From Shewanella atlantica (GTDB lineage Bacteria; Pseudomonadota; Gammaproteobacteria; Enterobacterales; Shewanellaceae), in assembly GCF_003966265.1 (NCBI RefSeq), contig NZ_RXNV01000006.1, positions 209,212 through 273,211 of the forward strand: a stretch of 64,000 bases of DNA, read 5' to 3'. The position numbers and the translations under genes are program-made. A model generated the notes under the pieces. That model ran no database searches. It was not told the DNA's origin and was given only the letters and a program-made list of their open reading frames with translations. This document shows positions 31,930-40,537 of this stretch, piece by piece; the stretch's first letter is position 1; each line of letters begins with the position of its first letter.

Positions 31930-34527
31930 TTATACCGCAGACTGGAAGATAACTTCGCCCGCTTTTTCAGTATAAGAGCTCATCTCATCGAAGTTCAGAT
32001 AACGATAGGTATCGGCAGCCGTGGCATCTAACTGCTTAGCATACTCCTGGTACTCGTCAGAACTAGGCAGACGACCAAGGAGAGCTGCAACCGCGGCCAA
32101 TTCAGCCGATGCCAAATAAACATTAGCACCTGTACCCAAACGGTTAGGGAAGTTACGAGTCGAAGTCGACACCACTGTCGCACCATCGGCAACACGGGCC
32201 TGGTTACCCATACATAGAGAACATCCTGGGATCTCAACGCGTGCACCAACACGACCGAAGATAGCGTAATAACCCTCTTCGGTGAGCTGATCACGATCCA
32301 TCTTAGTTGGAGGCGTGATCCACAAGCGCGTCGGTAGCGTCGTAGCAAACTTATCTAACATCTTACCCGTAGCACGGAAGTGACCGATATTAGTCATACA
32401 AGAGCCCACGAAAACTTCGTCAATCTTAGTATCTTTAACGTCTGATAGCAGTACCGCATCATCAGGATCGTTAGGTGCACATAAAATTGGCTCTTTAATG
32501 TCATTCAGGTCAATTTCGATAACTGCGGCGTATTCTGCATCGCTGTCTGCTTCCATCAACTCTGGGTTTTCTAACCACTCTTGCATCGCGATAATACGAC
32601 GCTCGATAGTACGGCGATCACCATAACCTTCGGCTATCATCCACTTCAACATCACAATGTTAGAGTTCAGATATTCGATAACAGGCTCTTTATCCAGCTT
32701 GATACTACAGCCTGCAGCACTGCGCTCAGCCGATGCATCGGACAATTCAAATGCCTGCTCAACTTTCAAGCTTTCCAAGCCTTCGATTTCAAGTACACGC
32801 CCTGAGAAGAAGTTGATCTTACCTTGCTTCTCAACAGTTAGCAGACCCATCTCAATCGCTTTATGAGGAATCGCATGGACAAGGTCACGTAACGTGATAC
32901 CTGGCTGCATTTCACCTTTAAAGCGAACCAAGACTGATTCAGGCATATCGAGCGGCATTACGCCAGTCGCGGCTGCAAAGGCCACGAGACCCGAACCTGC
33001 CGGGAATGAGATACCTAACGGGAAACGAGTATGTGAATCACCACCGGTACCAACAGTATCAGGCAGTAACATACGGTTTAACCAAGAGTGGATAACACCA
33101 TCGCCCGGACGCAGAGAAACACCACCACGATTCATGATGAAATCAGGTAGAGTGTGGTGCGTATTCACATCGACAGGCTTAGGATAAGCCGCTGTGTGAC
33201 AGAAAGACTGCATCGTCAGATCGGCGCTGAAACCAAGACATGCAAGATCTTTAAGCTCATCGCGAGTCATAGGACCGGTAGTATCTTGAGAACCAACCGA
33301 AGTCATCTTAGGCTCACAGTATTGACCAGGACGGATACCGGTAACACCACAAGCTTTACCAACCATCTTCTGAGCAAGGGTATAACCTTTACCTGTATCG
33401 GCCACATCTTGTGGTAATACGAAAACAGTTGATGCTTCAAGCTTAAGAACTTCACGGGCACGAGCCGTCAGGCCACGACCGATAATCAATGGAATACGAC
33501 CACCAGCACGAACTTCATCCATTAACACGTCAGTCTTAAGTGCGAATTCAGAGATAACGTCATCGCTATCATGACGCTTAACGACGCCCTGATACGGGTA
33601 GATATCGATCACATCACCCATATTCATCTTACTAACGTCGAGTTCGATAGGTAGTGCACCGGCATCTTCCATAGTGTTGAAGAAGATTGGCGCTATCTTA
33701 CCACCCAGACAGAAGCCGCCAGCGCGCTTGTTTGGCACATTAGGGATATCATCACCCATAAACCAAAGCACTGAGTTAGTCGCAGATTTACGTGAAGAGC
33801 CGGTACCGACAACATCACCGACATAAACTAATGGGAATCCCTTAGTCTTAAGCTGTTCGATCTCTTTAATTGGACCAATCACACCGGCTTCATCGGGCAC
33901 AATACCTTCACGGGCATTTTTTAGCATAGCTAAGGCGTGCAGTGGGATATCCGGGCGTGACCATGCATCGGGAGCTGGAGACAAGTCATCTGTGTTTGTC
34001 TCGCCTGATACTTTAAATACTGTCAGAGAGATCTTCTCTTCAAGCTTAGGGCGGTTAAGAAACCACTGTGCCTCAGCCCAAGAGTGAACGACCTGCTTAG
34101 CAAACTCATTACCGGCTTGCATCTTCTCAACCACATCGTGGAAGGAATCAAACATCAACAGGGTTTTAGATAGTGCAGCCACGGCCAAAGGCGCCTGCTC
34201 TGCAACATCTAACTGAGCGATGAGCGGTTGAATATTGTAACCGCCCTGCATGGTGCCAAGCAGTTCAACGGCGCGAGCCGATGACAGAATAGATGACTTG
34301 GCTTCGCCTTTTGCGACAGCATCCAGGAAACCAGCTTTAACATAAGCGGCTTCATCGACACCTGGTGGAATTCTATTTTCCAGCAGGTTCAGGATAAACT
34401 CCTCTTCTCCTGCAGGTGGGTTCTTAACCAGCTCAACCAGTTCGGCAACTTGGTGGGCATCTAGTGGCTTAGGGACTACGCCCTCTGAAGCACGCTCTTC
34501 GACGTGTTTACGATATGCTTCTAGCAC
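31930..34527 (-). CDS. acnB: Aconitate hydratase B
   Basis: AcnB interconverts citrate and isocitrate in the TCA cycle with a 4Fe-4S cluster. From the GTG start at 34525-34527 the protein is 865 residues, the same as E. coli AcnB, and starts (M)LEAYRKHVEERASEGVVPKPLDA. GAGGAA seven bases upstream supports this start; an upstream TTG frame has none. Order: HEAT-like domain, swivel domain (KVSGETNTDDLSPAPDAWSRPDIP), then the catalytic domains with GTGGDSHTRFP, the cluster Cys in GSCMTNIGHFR and in PGCSLCMGNQ. The gene is convergent with rsd. A CRP-like site lies upstream at 34650. Confidence 0.98.
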   Translation of the reverse strand: MLEAYRKHVEERASEGVVPKPLDAHQVAELVELVKNPPAGEEEFILNLLENRIPPGVDEAAYVKAGFLDAVAKGEAKSSILSSARAVELLGTMQGGYNIQPLIAQLDVAEQAPLAVAALSKTLLMFDSFHDVVEKMQAGNEFAKQVVHSWAEAQWFLNRPKLEEKISLTVFKVSGETNTDDLSPAPDAWSRPDIPLHALAMLKNAREGIVPDEAGVIGPIKEIEQLKTKGFPLVYVGDVVGTGSSRKSATNSVLWFMGDDIPNVPNKRAGGFCLGGKIAPIFFNTMEDAGALPIELDVSKMNMGDVIDIYPYQGVVKRHDSDDVISEFALKTDVLMDEVRAGGRIPLIIGRGLTARAREVLKLEASTVFVLPQDVADTGKGYTLAQKMVGKACGVTGIRPGQYCEPKMTSVGSQDTTGPMTRDELKDLACLGFSADLTMQSFCHTAAYPKPVDVNTHHTLPDFIMNRGGVSLRPGDGVIHSWLNRMLLPDTVGTGGDSHTRFPLGISFPAGSGLVAFAAATGVMPLDMPESVLVRFKGEMQPGITLRDLVHAIPHKAIEMGLLTVEKQGKINFFSGRVLEIEGLESLKVEQAFELSDASAERSAAGCSIKLDKEPVIEYLNSNIVMLKWMIAEGYGDRRTIERRIIAMQEWLENPELMEADSDAEYAAVIEIDLNDIKEPILCAPNDPDDAVLLSDVKDTKIDEVFVGSCMTNIGHFRATGKMLDKFATTLPTRLWITPPTKMDRDQLTEEGYYAIFGRVGARVEIPGCSLCMGNQARVADGATVVSTSTRNFPNRLGTGANVYLASAELAAVAALLGRLPSSDEYQEYAKQLDATAADTYRYLNFDEMSSYTEKAGEVIFQSAV

Positions 34528-34649
34528 GGCAACATTCCTCTTTGTTTGGCGTTCTAACAACGAAACTGCACGTCTTCATAAATGAAGCTCACAGTCCTGC
34601 AGGCTCGACCCTTATTTCTGCTCGGCATTATACAACAGGTTTACAAAAG

Positions 34650-34665
34650 TTTGAATCAGATCACA
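34650..34665 (-). promoter_or_regulatory. CRP-like site upstream of acnB
   Basis: Read on the acnB strand it is TGTGA-TCTGAT-TCAAA, one base from the symmetric TGTGA-N6-TCACA consensus and flanked by AG and CTT. It lies about 125-140 bases before the start codon. The remainder of the 34528-34942 gap is AT-rich; I see nothing else in it. Confidence 0.5.
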
Positions 34666-34942
34666 CTCTTATGGGCCATAAACCGATGATTAATCCGCCA
34701 GCTTGCTTAGGGGGAACTGTAATTTAATCGTTACTCGTGCAAAATGAAATTAGACAATAGTTTTAAAAACTATATAAACACCTTAAAAACATATAGTTAA
34801 GCACAACAAGATCACCGCTAAGACCATTGAAGAAGGCAGTGAAAAGTAAACTTTATTAGCAGAAACACTCCCAATATCATGCAAAAATGATGATAATTAG
34901 TAGTACTATTCACCGTAGTTATAATGAACATACCGGAGCCCT

Positions 34943-35614
34943 ATGACTTCTTCGCACCTATTGGCCATCATTTTCGATATGGATGGCATACTTATCGACT
35001 CAGAGCCAACCTGGCAGAAAGCAGAATTTCAGACCATGAGAGATTTAGGGTTAGAGATCAGTTTTGACGATACCCTTCAAACTACAGGCCTGAGAATCGA
35101 TCAAGTGGTGAGTTATTGGTATCAGCGTTTTCCCTGGGATAATTATGACAACAGTGAAGTGGCTAAGCAGATCGTCGATCAGGTTGTTAGCTATATTAAC
35201 AAAGACGGTATCGCCATGACGGGAGTGATCTCTGCATTAAATTACTGCCGGGAAAGAGACCTCAAAATAGGTTTAGCCACCTCCTCATCACACGCTATCG
35301 TCGATGCTGTTTTAAACAAACTGGATATCAGTCATTACTTTAACTCGATTCAATCAGCCGAGCATTTGGCCTATGGAAAACCACACCCGGAAGTGTATCT
35401 GAACTGTGCACTGGACTTGGGCGTATCCCCTACGGAATGTATTGCTGTCGAAGATTCATTTAACGGACTCGTCGCCGCCCGTGCGGCAAACATGCAGACT
35501 TTAGCTATCCCCGCCCCAGAGCAACGCCTCGAATCTAAGTGGATTATTGCTCACCAGCAGCTCACCGATCTCACCAAGCTTCCAGAATATTTAGATGGGA
35601 TTAGGAAGTTCTAA
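34943..35614 (+). CDS. hxpB: HAD-family sugar-phosphate phosphatase, HxpB/YniC-like
   Basis: The 223-residue protein has all HAD motifs: DMDGILIDSEP with the two catalytic Asp (motif I), GLATSSS (II), YGKPHPEVYL (III) and AVEDSFNGLVAARAANM (IV). The helical cap (residues ~15-85) and sequence match the HxpB/YniC hexitol- and deoxyglucose-phosphate phosphatases, which detoxify sugar phosphates. Beta-phosphoglucomutase is the main alternative. The gene is divergent from acnB. Its last codon and stop lie inside a seven-base repeat. Confidence 0.88.
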   Translation: MTSSHLLAIIFDMDGILIDSEPTWQKAEFQTMRDLGLEISFDDTLQTTGLRIDQVVSYWYQRFPWDNYDNSEVAKQIVDQVVSYINKDGIAMTGVISALNYCRERDLKIGLATSSSHAIVDAVLNKLDISHYFNSIQSAEHLAYGKPHPEVYLNCALDLGVSPTECIAVEDSFNGLVAARAANMQTLAIPAPEQRLESKWIIAHQQLTDLTKLPEYLDGIRKF

Positions 35615-35620
35615 GTTCTA
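35607..35620. repeat. Seven-base tandem repeat overlapping the hxpB stop codon
   Basis: agttcta is present twice (35607-35613 and 35614-35620), then the degenerate ggtcaaa. The first copy includes the first two bases of the TAA stop. It is of the same type as the arrays at 21664, 31741 and 40393. Confidence 0.7.
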
Positions 35621-35748
35621 GGTCAAAGTGCGGGAAAATGGACGCGACTTTGTCGCTAAGAGACGCCAACCCGTTGGCTGGAAGACGCTGCGCTAATCGA
35701 GCTAAGTAAATATATTAAATATTAAACATACGCGGAGACGATTTGATT

Positions 35749-35827
35749 TTAGGGCAAAGCCCGTCTAACAGGCTTCGCCGTCCGCATAGCGATAGACCTA
35801 AGGTCATCATCTTAGTTTTTGCCCTAA
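35749..35827. repeat. Small element with ten-base terminal inverted repeats
   Basis: ttagggcaaa (35749-35758) and tttgccctaa (35818-35827) are perfect inverted repeats around 59 bases. Inside lie the palindrome gacctaaggtc (35795-35805) and short GC-rich self-complementary pieces. The surrounding 35621-35748 stretch also has short inverted pieces (ccaacccgttgg). It looks like a small non-coding mobile or palindromic element. Confidence 0.5.
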
Positions 35828-35842
35828 GCACTGTCTGTTTAA

Positions 35843-35874
35843 AATAAAAAAGCCCATCTAAAAAGATGGGCTTA
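35843..35874 (-). terminator. Terminator of the M13 peptidase gene
   Basis: agcccatct-aaaa-agatgggct is followed on the minus strand by T6. Confidence 0.92.
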
Positions 35875-35948
35875 CTTGTGATTACTTTTATTGCTCTCTA
35901 TCTTGGTCACACCACGAAGTGGTATCGATAGAGATGCGTGCAGGTCTA

Positions 35949-38003
35949 TTACCAGATCTTAACGCGATCTTCCGGACTCAGGAACATCTTATCACCCTCT
36001 TTCAAGTCGAATGCTTGATAGAAGGCCGGGATGTTTCTAGGTGTCCCCATGGCGCGGAAGTGGCTCGGAGAATGAGAGTCGGTCATCAGACGGCGGCCCA
36101 ACTCTTCATCACGGTAATTACGACGCCATACTTGCGACCAACCAATAAACAGACGCTGTTCACCGGTTAAACCTTCAATTACGGGCGACTCTTTGCCATT
36201 CAGGCTCAAATGATATGAGCGAGCCGCAACAGTCAAACCACCTAAGTCACCGATATTCTCACCAAGAGTCAGATCACCATTAACGTGTTTGCCAGGTAGC
36301 GCTTCATAGGATGAGTACTGTGCAGACAGTTGCGCCCCACGCTTCTGGAACTCTTCACGATCTTTATCTGTCCACCAATCTCGCAGGTTACCATCACCAT
36401 CATACTTGGCACCCTGGTCATCGAAGCCGTGACTGATCTCATGGCCGATAACGGCACCGATACCACCGTAGTTTATCGCATCATCGGCATCCATATTAAA
36501 GAAGGGAGGCTGAAGAATGGCAGCAGGGAACACGATCTCGTTCATCACAGGGCTGTAGTAGGCATTTACTGTTTGAGGCGTCATGTGCCACTCAGTACGG
36601 TCGATAGGCTTACCTAGCTTATCCAGCATGCTTGTATACTCGAACTTAGCATAACGCTTATAGTTACCTACCAGCTGATCGGCTTTGATTGTAAGAGGGG
36701 TATAATCCTTCCACTTATCAGGATAACCAATCTTATAGGTAAACTTAGACAGCTTCTCTTGAGCTGCAACCTTAGTCTCCGGTGTCATCCATTCCAGTTC
36801 ATTGATACTAACTTCAAATCCTTTGATGAGATTTTGAATGAGTACTTCCATCTTCTCTTTGGCTTCCGGTTTGAAGTGTTGTTTCACATACTCCTTACCT
36901 ACAAGCTCACCAATGACCTGATCCGCAGCATCGACAGCCTTCTTCCAACGTGGCTTCTGCTCTTCGATTCCCATCAAGGTTTTACTATGGAAAGCAAAGT
37001 GAAGATCAACATAGTTTTTACTCAAAAGCTCAGCATAACTATCAACCAGATGGAAAGAGAGGTAATCCTGCCACTCGTTCACGGTAAACTGATTGAACTG
37101 GGCACCAAATTTTTCAAAATAGGAAGGCTGACGTACAACGGTTTCAGTTACCGCACTCATGTTGGCACTGGCAGCAAACTGAGCAAAGTCAAAATCGCTT
37201 ACTGTAGTTTGAAGCTCAGCGCTATCCATCTTGTTATAGCTCTTGTTCGCATCACGTGACTCGACACGACTCCACTGACTCTGAGCGATAAAATACTCGA
37301 TTTTGGCTACACTGGTAGCGACTCGCTCAGCATCTTTACTGCCAGCTTGCGTCATGATATCAGCGATATAAGTATTTAATGCGGCTCTGTTAGCTACAAA
37401 CTTTTCGTCATCTTTCAGGTAATAATCACGATCGGGCAAGGTTAAACCAGATTGATAGAGGTAAACCGCATATTGGCTTGAGTTTTTAGCATCGTTGTTA
37501 ACGTAAAAACCGAATGGCATCTGAACACCACTTACCAGCAGTGTGCCCATCAAGCCAGCGATATCTTTGTGAGTCTTTGCCTGAGCGATATCGGACAGTT
37601 GCTCGCTCAACGGGCTGATACCTAGCTTCTCGATGACATCAGTATTCATATAGCTGGCATAGAAATCACCCACTTTTTGCTCACTGGAGCCTTCAACTTT
37701 ATCTTTCTTAGCCGCAGCTTCATCGATAATTTTTTTCAGTGCATTTTGGCTCTGCTCATAAAGAACTGAAAATGCGCCATAGTTAGACTTATCAGCAGGA
37801 ATTGGAGTATTAGCAAGCCAATGGCCATTTACGCTGTAGTAAAAATCATCTTGATGGCGAACCGAATTGTCGAAATTCTCTTTTTCGACTCCTGACACCT
37901 TAGCCACTTCCTGAGTGGCGATTGTCGTTGGTTCATTACTGCTACAGGCAGCGAGTCCTAAGCTAAGTGCAATACCTACTGCCAGTTTACTTACTCTGTT
38001 CAT
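35949..38003 (-). CDS. M13-family (neprilysin/PepO-type) zinc metallopeptidase, lipoprotein
   Basis: The 684-residue protein has a lipoprotein signal (LAACSS, Cys about residue 20), the M13 N-terminal domain (SVRHQDDFYYSVNGHWLANTPIPADKSNYGAFSVL) and the catalytic domain with VNAYYSPVMNEIVFPAAILQPPFF, the zinc motif HEISH in VIGHEISHGFDDQGAKYD, and the third ligand Glu in GENIGDLGGL. It ends in the family-typical EDRVKIW. It should cleave small peptides in the envelope. The ATG at 38001-38003 has GGGG six bases upstream; the ATG two codons earlier abuts that site. It is a single gene with its own terminator. Confidence 0.96.
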   Translation of the reverse strand: MNRVSKLAVGIALSLGLAACSSNEPTTIATQEVAKVSGVEKENFDNSVRHQDDFYYSVNGHWLANTPIPADKSNYGAFSVLYEQSQNALKKIIDEAAAKKDKVEGSSEQKVGDFYASYMNTDVIEKLGISPLSEQLSDIAQAKTHKDIAGLMGTLLVSGVQMPFGFYVNNDAKNSSQYAVYLYQSGLTLPDRDYYLKDDEKFVANRAALNTYIADIMTQAGSKDAERVATSVAKIEYFIAQSQWSRVESRDANKSYNKMDSAELQTTVSDFDFAQFAASANMSAVTETVVRQPSYFEKFGAQFNQFTVNEWQDYLSFHLVDSYAELLSKNYVDLHFAFHSKTLMGIEEQKPRWKKAVDAADQVIGELVGKEYVKQHFKPEAKEKMEVLIQNLIKGFEVSINELEWMTPETKVAAQEKLSKFTYKIGYPDKWKDYTPLTIKADQLVGNYKRYAKFEYTSMLDKLGKPIDRTEWHMTPQTVNAYYSPVMNEIVFPAAILQPPFFNMDADDAINYGGIGAVIGHEISHGFDDQGAKYDGDGNLRDWWTDKDREEFQKRGAQLSAQYSSYEALPGKHVNGDLTLGENIGDLGGLTVAARSYHLSLNGKESPVIEGLTGEQRLFIGWSQVWRRNYRDEELGRRLMTDSHSPSHFRAMGTPRNIPAFYQAFDLKEGDKMFLSPEDRVKIW

Positions 38004-38139
38004 TTTCATCCCCGATCTGTCCTTTTAACGTATATGTATAGAGTCTCCTATGGTGGAGCTTTCTATAAATTTATCCGATCACACACTACCACTGAGCTAT
38101 TTTCGCCTACAGTAAGTTTTTGTAACTTTGTATGAATTA

Positions 38140-38153
38140 ATACCAATCGGTAT
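38140..38153. repeat. Short ATACC-GGTAT palindrome, second copy
   Basis: ataccaatcggtat lies just downstream of the patatin gene's stop codon, close to the copy type at 31838-31851. Confidence 0.6.
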
Positions 38154-38169
38154 AAGCTAACCTTCGGGC

Positions 38170-40383
38170 TTACCAGTTCTTTCCTATAAAAATGAATAAC
38201 GTCATCTCACCATCATCAGCCCAACCAAAACCTAATGCGGCAGGCCCCATGGAGGTATCTGTTCCGAAATATAAACTGCCGGAATAGATAAGATCATCAA
38301 GATCCACTCCATCTCTGTAGTCCCAAACATTACCCGCCTCGATACTCGTACCAAGATAGAGCGGATAATCTGTCATACCTAGCACATCTCGTCCCAGATC
38401 ATACTGATAGACGAAGGCGCCAAACACTTTATGAGCGCCAACCAGCGCATTCTTGTGATAACCCGATAGATTCAGGAAGCCACCGAGTTCAGACACATGC
38501 ACGCTGAAACTGTCATCTTTATCGACGGTAGCCAGTGATGCGATTCCAACAAATGCATGGTTGCCAAAACTTAATGCCCCGCGCCAGTCAGCCTCTATTT
38601 GGAAAGAGTTCTCGCTATTCTGAAAACCTAAAAGATCCGGCGCCGACTCGTTTCTGTAATAGAGGTTTAAGGTAAATCTATTACCTGAAGTGGGGAAGTT
38701 AATGCTGTTGAGATCATCGAAACCAAACTTGAAATAAGCACCATAGGTTTCATATTTGAGTTCATCAATGAGCGCCTTATTTTCCAAAATTCCCTTTTCA
38801 CCCGTTATTCCCAGCTCAACCATGCCCTCTTTTACATAGTTATATCCGATGCCAAGATCCGCTCTATACTGAGTCTGAGATAATTGTAATGTCTTAGCAT
38901 TTTTTTCATAGAAATCCCAATCCCTTAACTCATAAGCTAATTTGGCGCGACTAAAGAAGCCTTGATCATAATCCATAGGCAGATAAAACTCAGTCGAGAT
39001 CAACTTTTCAAAACCGAGTCTTAATTCATTGCGCCACTCACCACCGGTATCGGTGATATCGGTCAGTGTGTAGGCCAGATCCAGTGACACGACAGAGTCC
39101 AGAGAGAAATCATCTTCCCAACTGAAACCCAGTTGAAAATAGTTAGGCCCCCATGATTTTGCCTTGGTATTTAAGGTCAGTACACGACCTTGTTCGGTAT
39201 CGGTAAACTCTGCATCAACAAGCTCAAACTTGTCCAGGGCATATACATTAGCTATGCCTTTTTCAAGTTGCTCAGTAGTGACAACCTCACCGGAATCAAT
39301 CCCAAAGGCCTCCCTTAACAGAGATTCACTCACTCTTGATTCATTGTTAAACACGACATCGACTAAGGGGTGATCGACTTCATTGACCCAGGCTTTACTT
39401 CTGCGTTTTTTTCCTTGCTGATAACTGGCGTATTGAGCCTCAGTGACACGTAACTGCTTGAGTAACTCAATATGCTCCAGCGCAGCCGACTCACCCAAGG
39501 CGTATGCCTGAGGCATGATAGAAAAGTCTGTAGTACTCATACCACCGACTTTTGGGCGAATAAGAATATCACCTTCGCCAAGGAGGAGCTTTTGTCTCTC
39601 TGAACTGGCATTAGTCAGCATGGTCGATAGCTGGTTCAATACCGCCACAGTACTATTCAACTCCTCTTTCTTTACCAGAGATGAACCGATATCGACGGCA
39701 ATAATAATGTCAGCCCCCATCCCCATAATCACATCGATTGGCATGTTATTAGCGATGCCACCATCGACGAGAAGCTTGCCTTCATATTCAACCGGCTGGA
39801 GCGCACCGGGAACGGTAGCCGAAGCCTGCATGGCCTTAACGACACTACCATTATTGATAACTACGGCATGACTGGTTTCAAGATCCGTTGCCACGGCGCG
39901 ATATGGGATAGCTAATTCATCGAAGTGACCAAACTGATGAACTAACCCGGTAGATCGCTGAAGAAGTGTAGACATGGTTTGCCCACGCAGCAGACCATTA
40001 GGTACTTTCATCTCATCATCGCTATAACCCATATTCACAGGAATATTAAATCTATCCCTCTGCTGCTTATTTCGATAGCTTAATGACTCTCTGGGAATCG
40101 TATCTGAATATCCATCGGACCATGACTCGGTCATCATGATCTTTTCAATCTCTGTTGCACTGTATCCAAGGGCATACATGCCGCCGACGTAAGCACCTAT
40201 GCTGGTTCCTGCGATATAATCGACAGGTATTCTATTGTCCTCAAGCACCTTTAATACACCAATATGTGCCGCTCCCTTCGCACCACCACCACTGAGTACC
40301 AAACCGATTTTAGGTCTGGCTTCAGCCATGACGGGAGTAGTGATAAAGCTAACCACCAGAAAAAATATTAGATTACGTATCAT
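38170..40383 (-). CDS. Patatin phospholipase fused to an outer-membrane beta-barrel (type Vd, PlpD-like)
   Basis: The 737-residue protein has a signal peptide (residues 1-20, cut after VMA), a patatin domain with the oxyanion loop SGGGAKGAAHIGVL, the Ser in GTSIGAYVGG and the Asp in LVDGGIANNMP (complete Ser-Asp dyad), then a POTRA-like region (LLREAFGIDSGEVVTTEQLEKGI) and a C-terminal barrel rich in alternating strands ending in FIFIGKNW. This is the type Vd autotransporter layout: the barrel inserts in the outer membrane and the lipase is exported. A seven-base tandem repeat array lies directly upstream of the start. Confidence 0.93.
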   Translation of the reverse strand: MIRNLIFFLVVSFITTPVMAEARPKIGLVLSGGGAKGAAHIGVLKVLEDNRIPVDYIAGTSIGAYVGGMYALGYSATEIEKIMMTESWSDGYSDTIPRESLSYRNKQQRDRFNIPVNMGYSDDEMKVPNGLLRGQTMSTLLQRSTGLVHQFGHFDELAIPYRAVATDLETSHAVVINNGSVVKAMQASATVPGALQPVEYEGKLLVDGGIANNMPIDVIMGMGADIIIAVDIGSSLVKKEELNSTVAVLNQLSTMLTNASSERQKLLLGEGDILIRPKVGGMSTTDFSIMPQAYALGESAALEHIELLKQLRVTEAQYASYQQGKKRRSKAWVNEVDHPLVDVVFNNESRVSESLLREAFGIDSGEVVTTEQLEKGIANVYALDKFELVDAEFTDTEQGRVLTLNTKAKSWGPNYFQLGFSWEDDFSLDSVVSLDLAYTLTDITDTGGEWRNELRLGFEKLISTEFYLPMDYDQGFFSRAKLAYELRDWDFYEKNAKTLQLSQTQYRADLGIGYNYVKEGMVELGITGEKGILENKALIDELKYETYGAYFKFGFDDLNSINFPTSGNRFTLNLYYRNESAPDLLGFQNSENSFQIEADWRGALSFGNHAFVGIASLATVDKDDSFSVHVSELGGFLNLSGYHKNALVGAHKVFGAFVYQYDLGRDVLGMTDYPLYLGTSIEAGNVWDYRDGVDLDDLIYSGSLYFGTDTSMGPAALGFGWADDGEMTLFIFIGKNW

Positions 40384-40392
40384 AGGATATTG

Positions 40393-40434
40393 GTTCTTAG
40401 TTCTTAGTTCTTAGTTCTTAGTTATGAGTTATTA
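40393..40434. repeat. Seven-base tandem repeat array upstream of the patatin gene
   Basis: Four perfect copies of gttctta (40393-40420) are followed by gttatga and gttatta. The array begins nine bases before the patatin gene's start codon, where its ribosome site and leader would be. Related arrays lie at 21664, 31741 and 35607. Confidence 0.95.
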
Positions 40435-40537
40435 ATTGATGCAGGCGGGCATATTCTAACAAAAAAAACGTAACATGGTTAAAACACAAACAGAGAACTA
40501 ATATGGGATGTTCAATGACCAATATGAAATCATTCGA

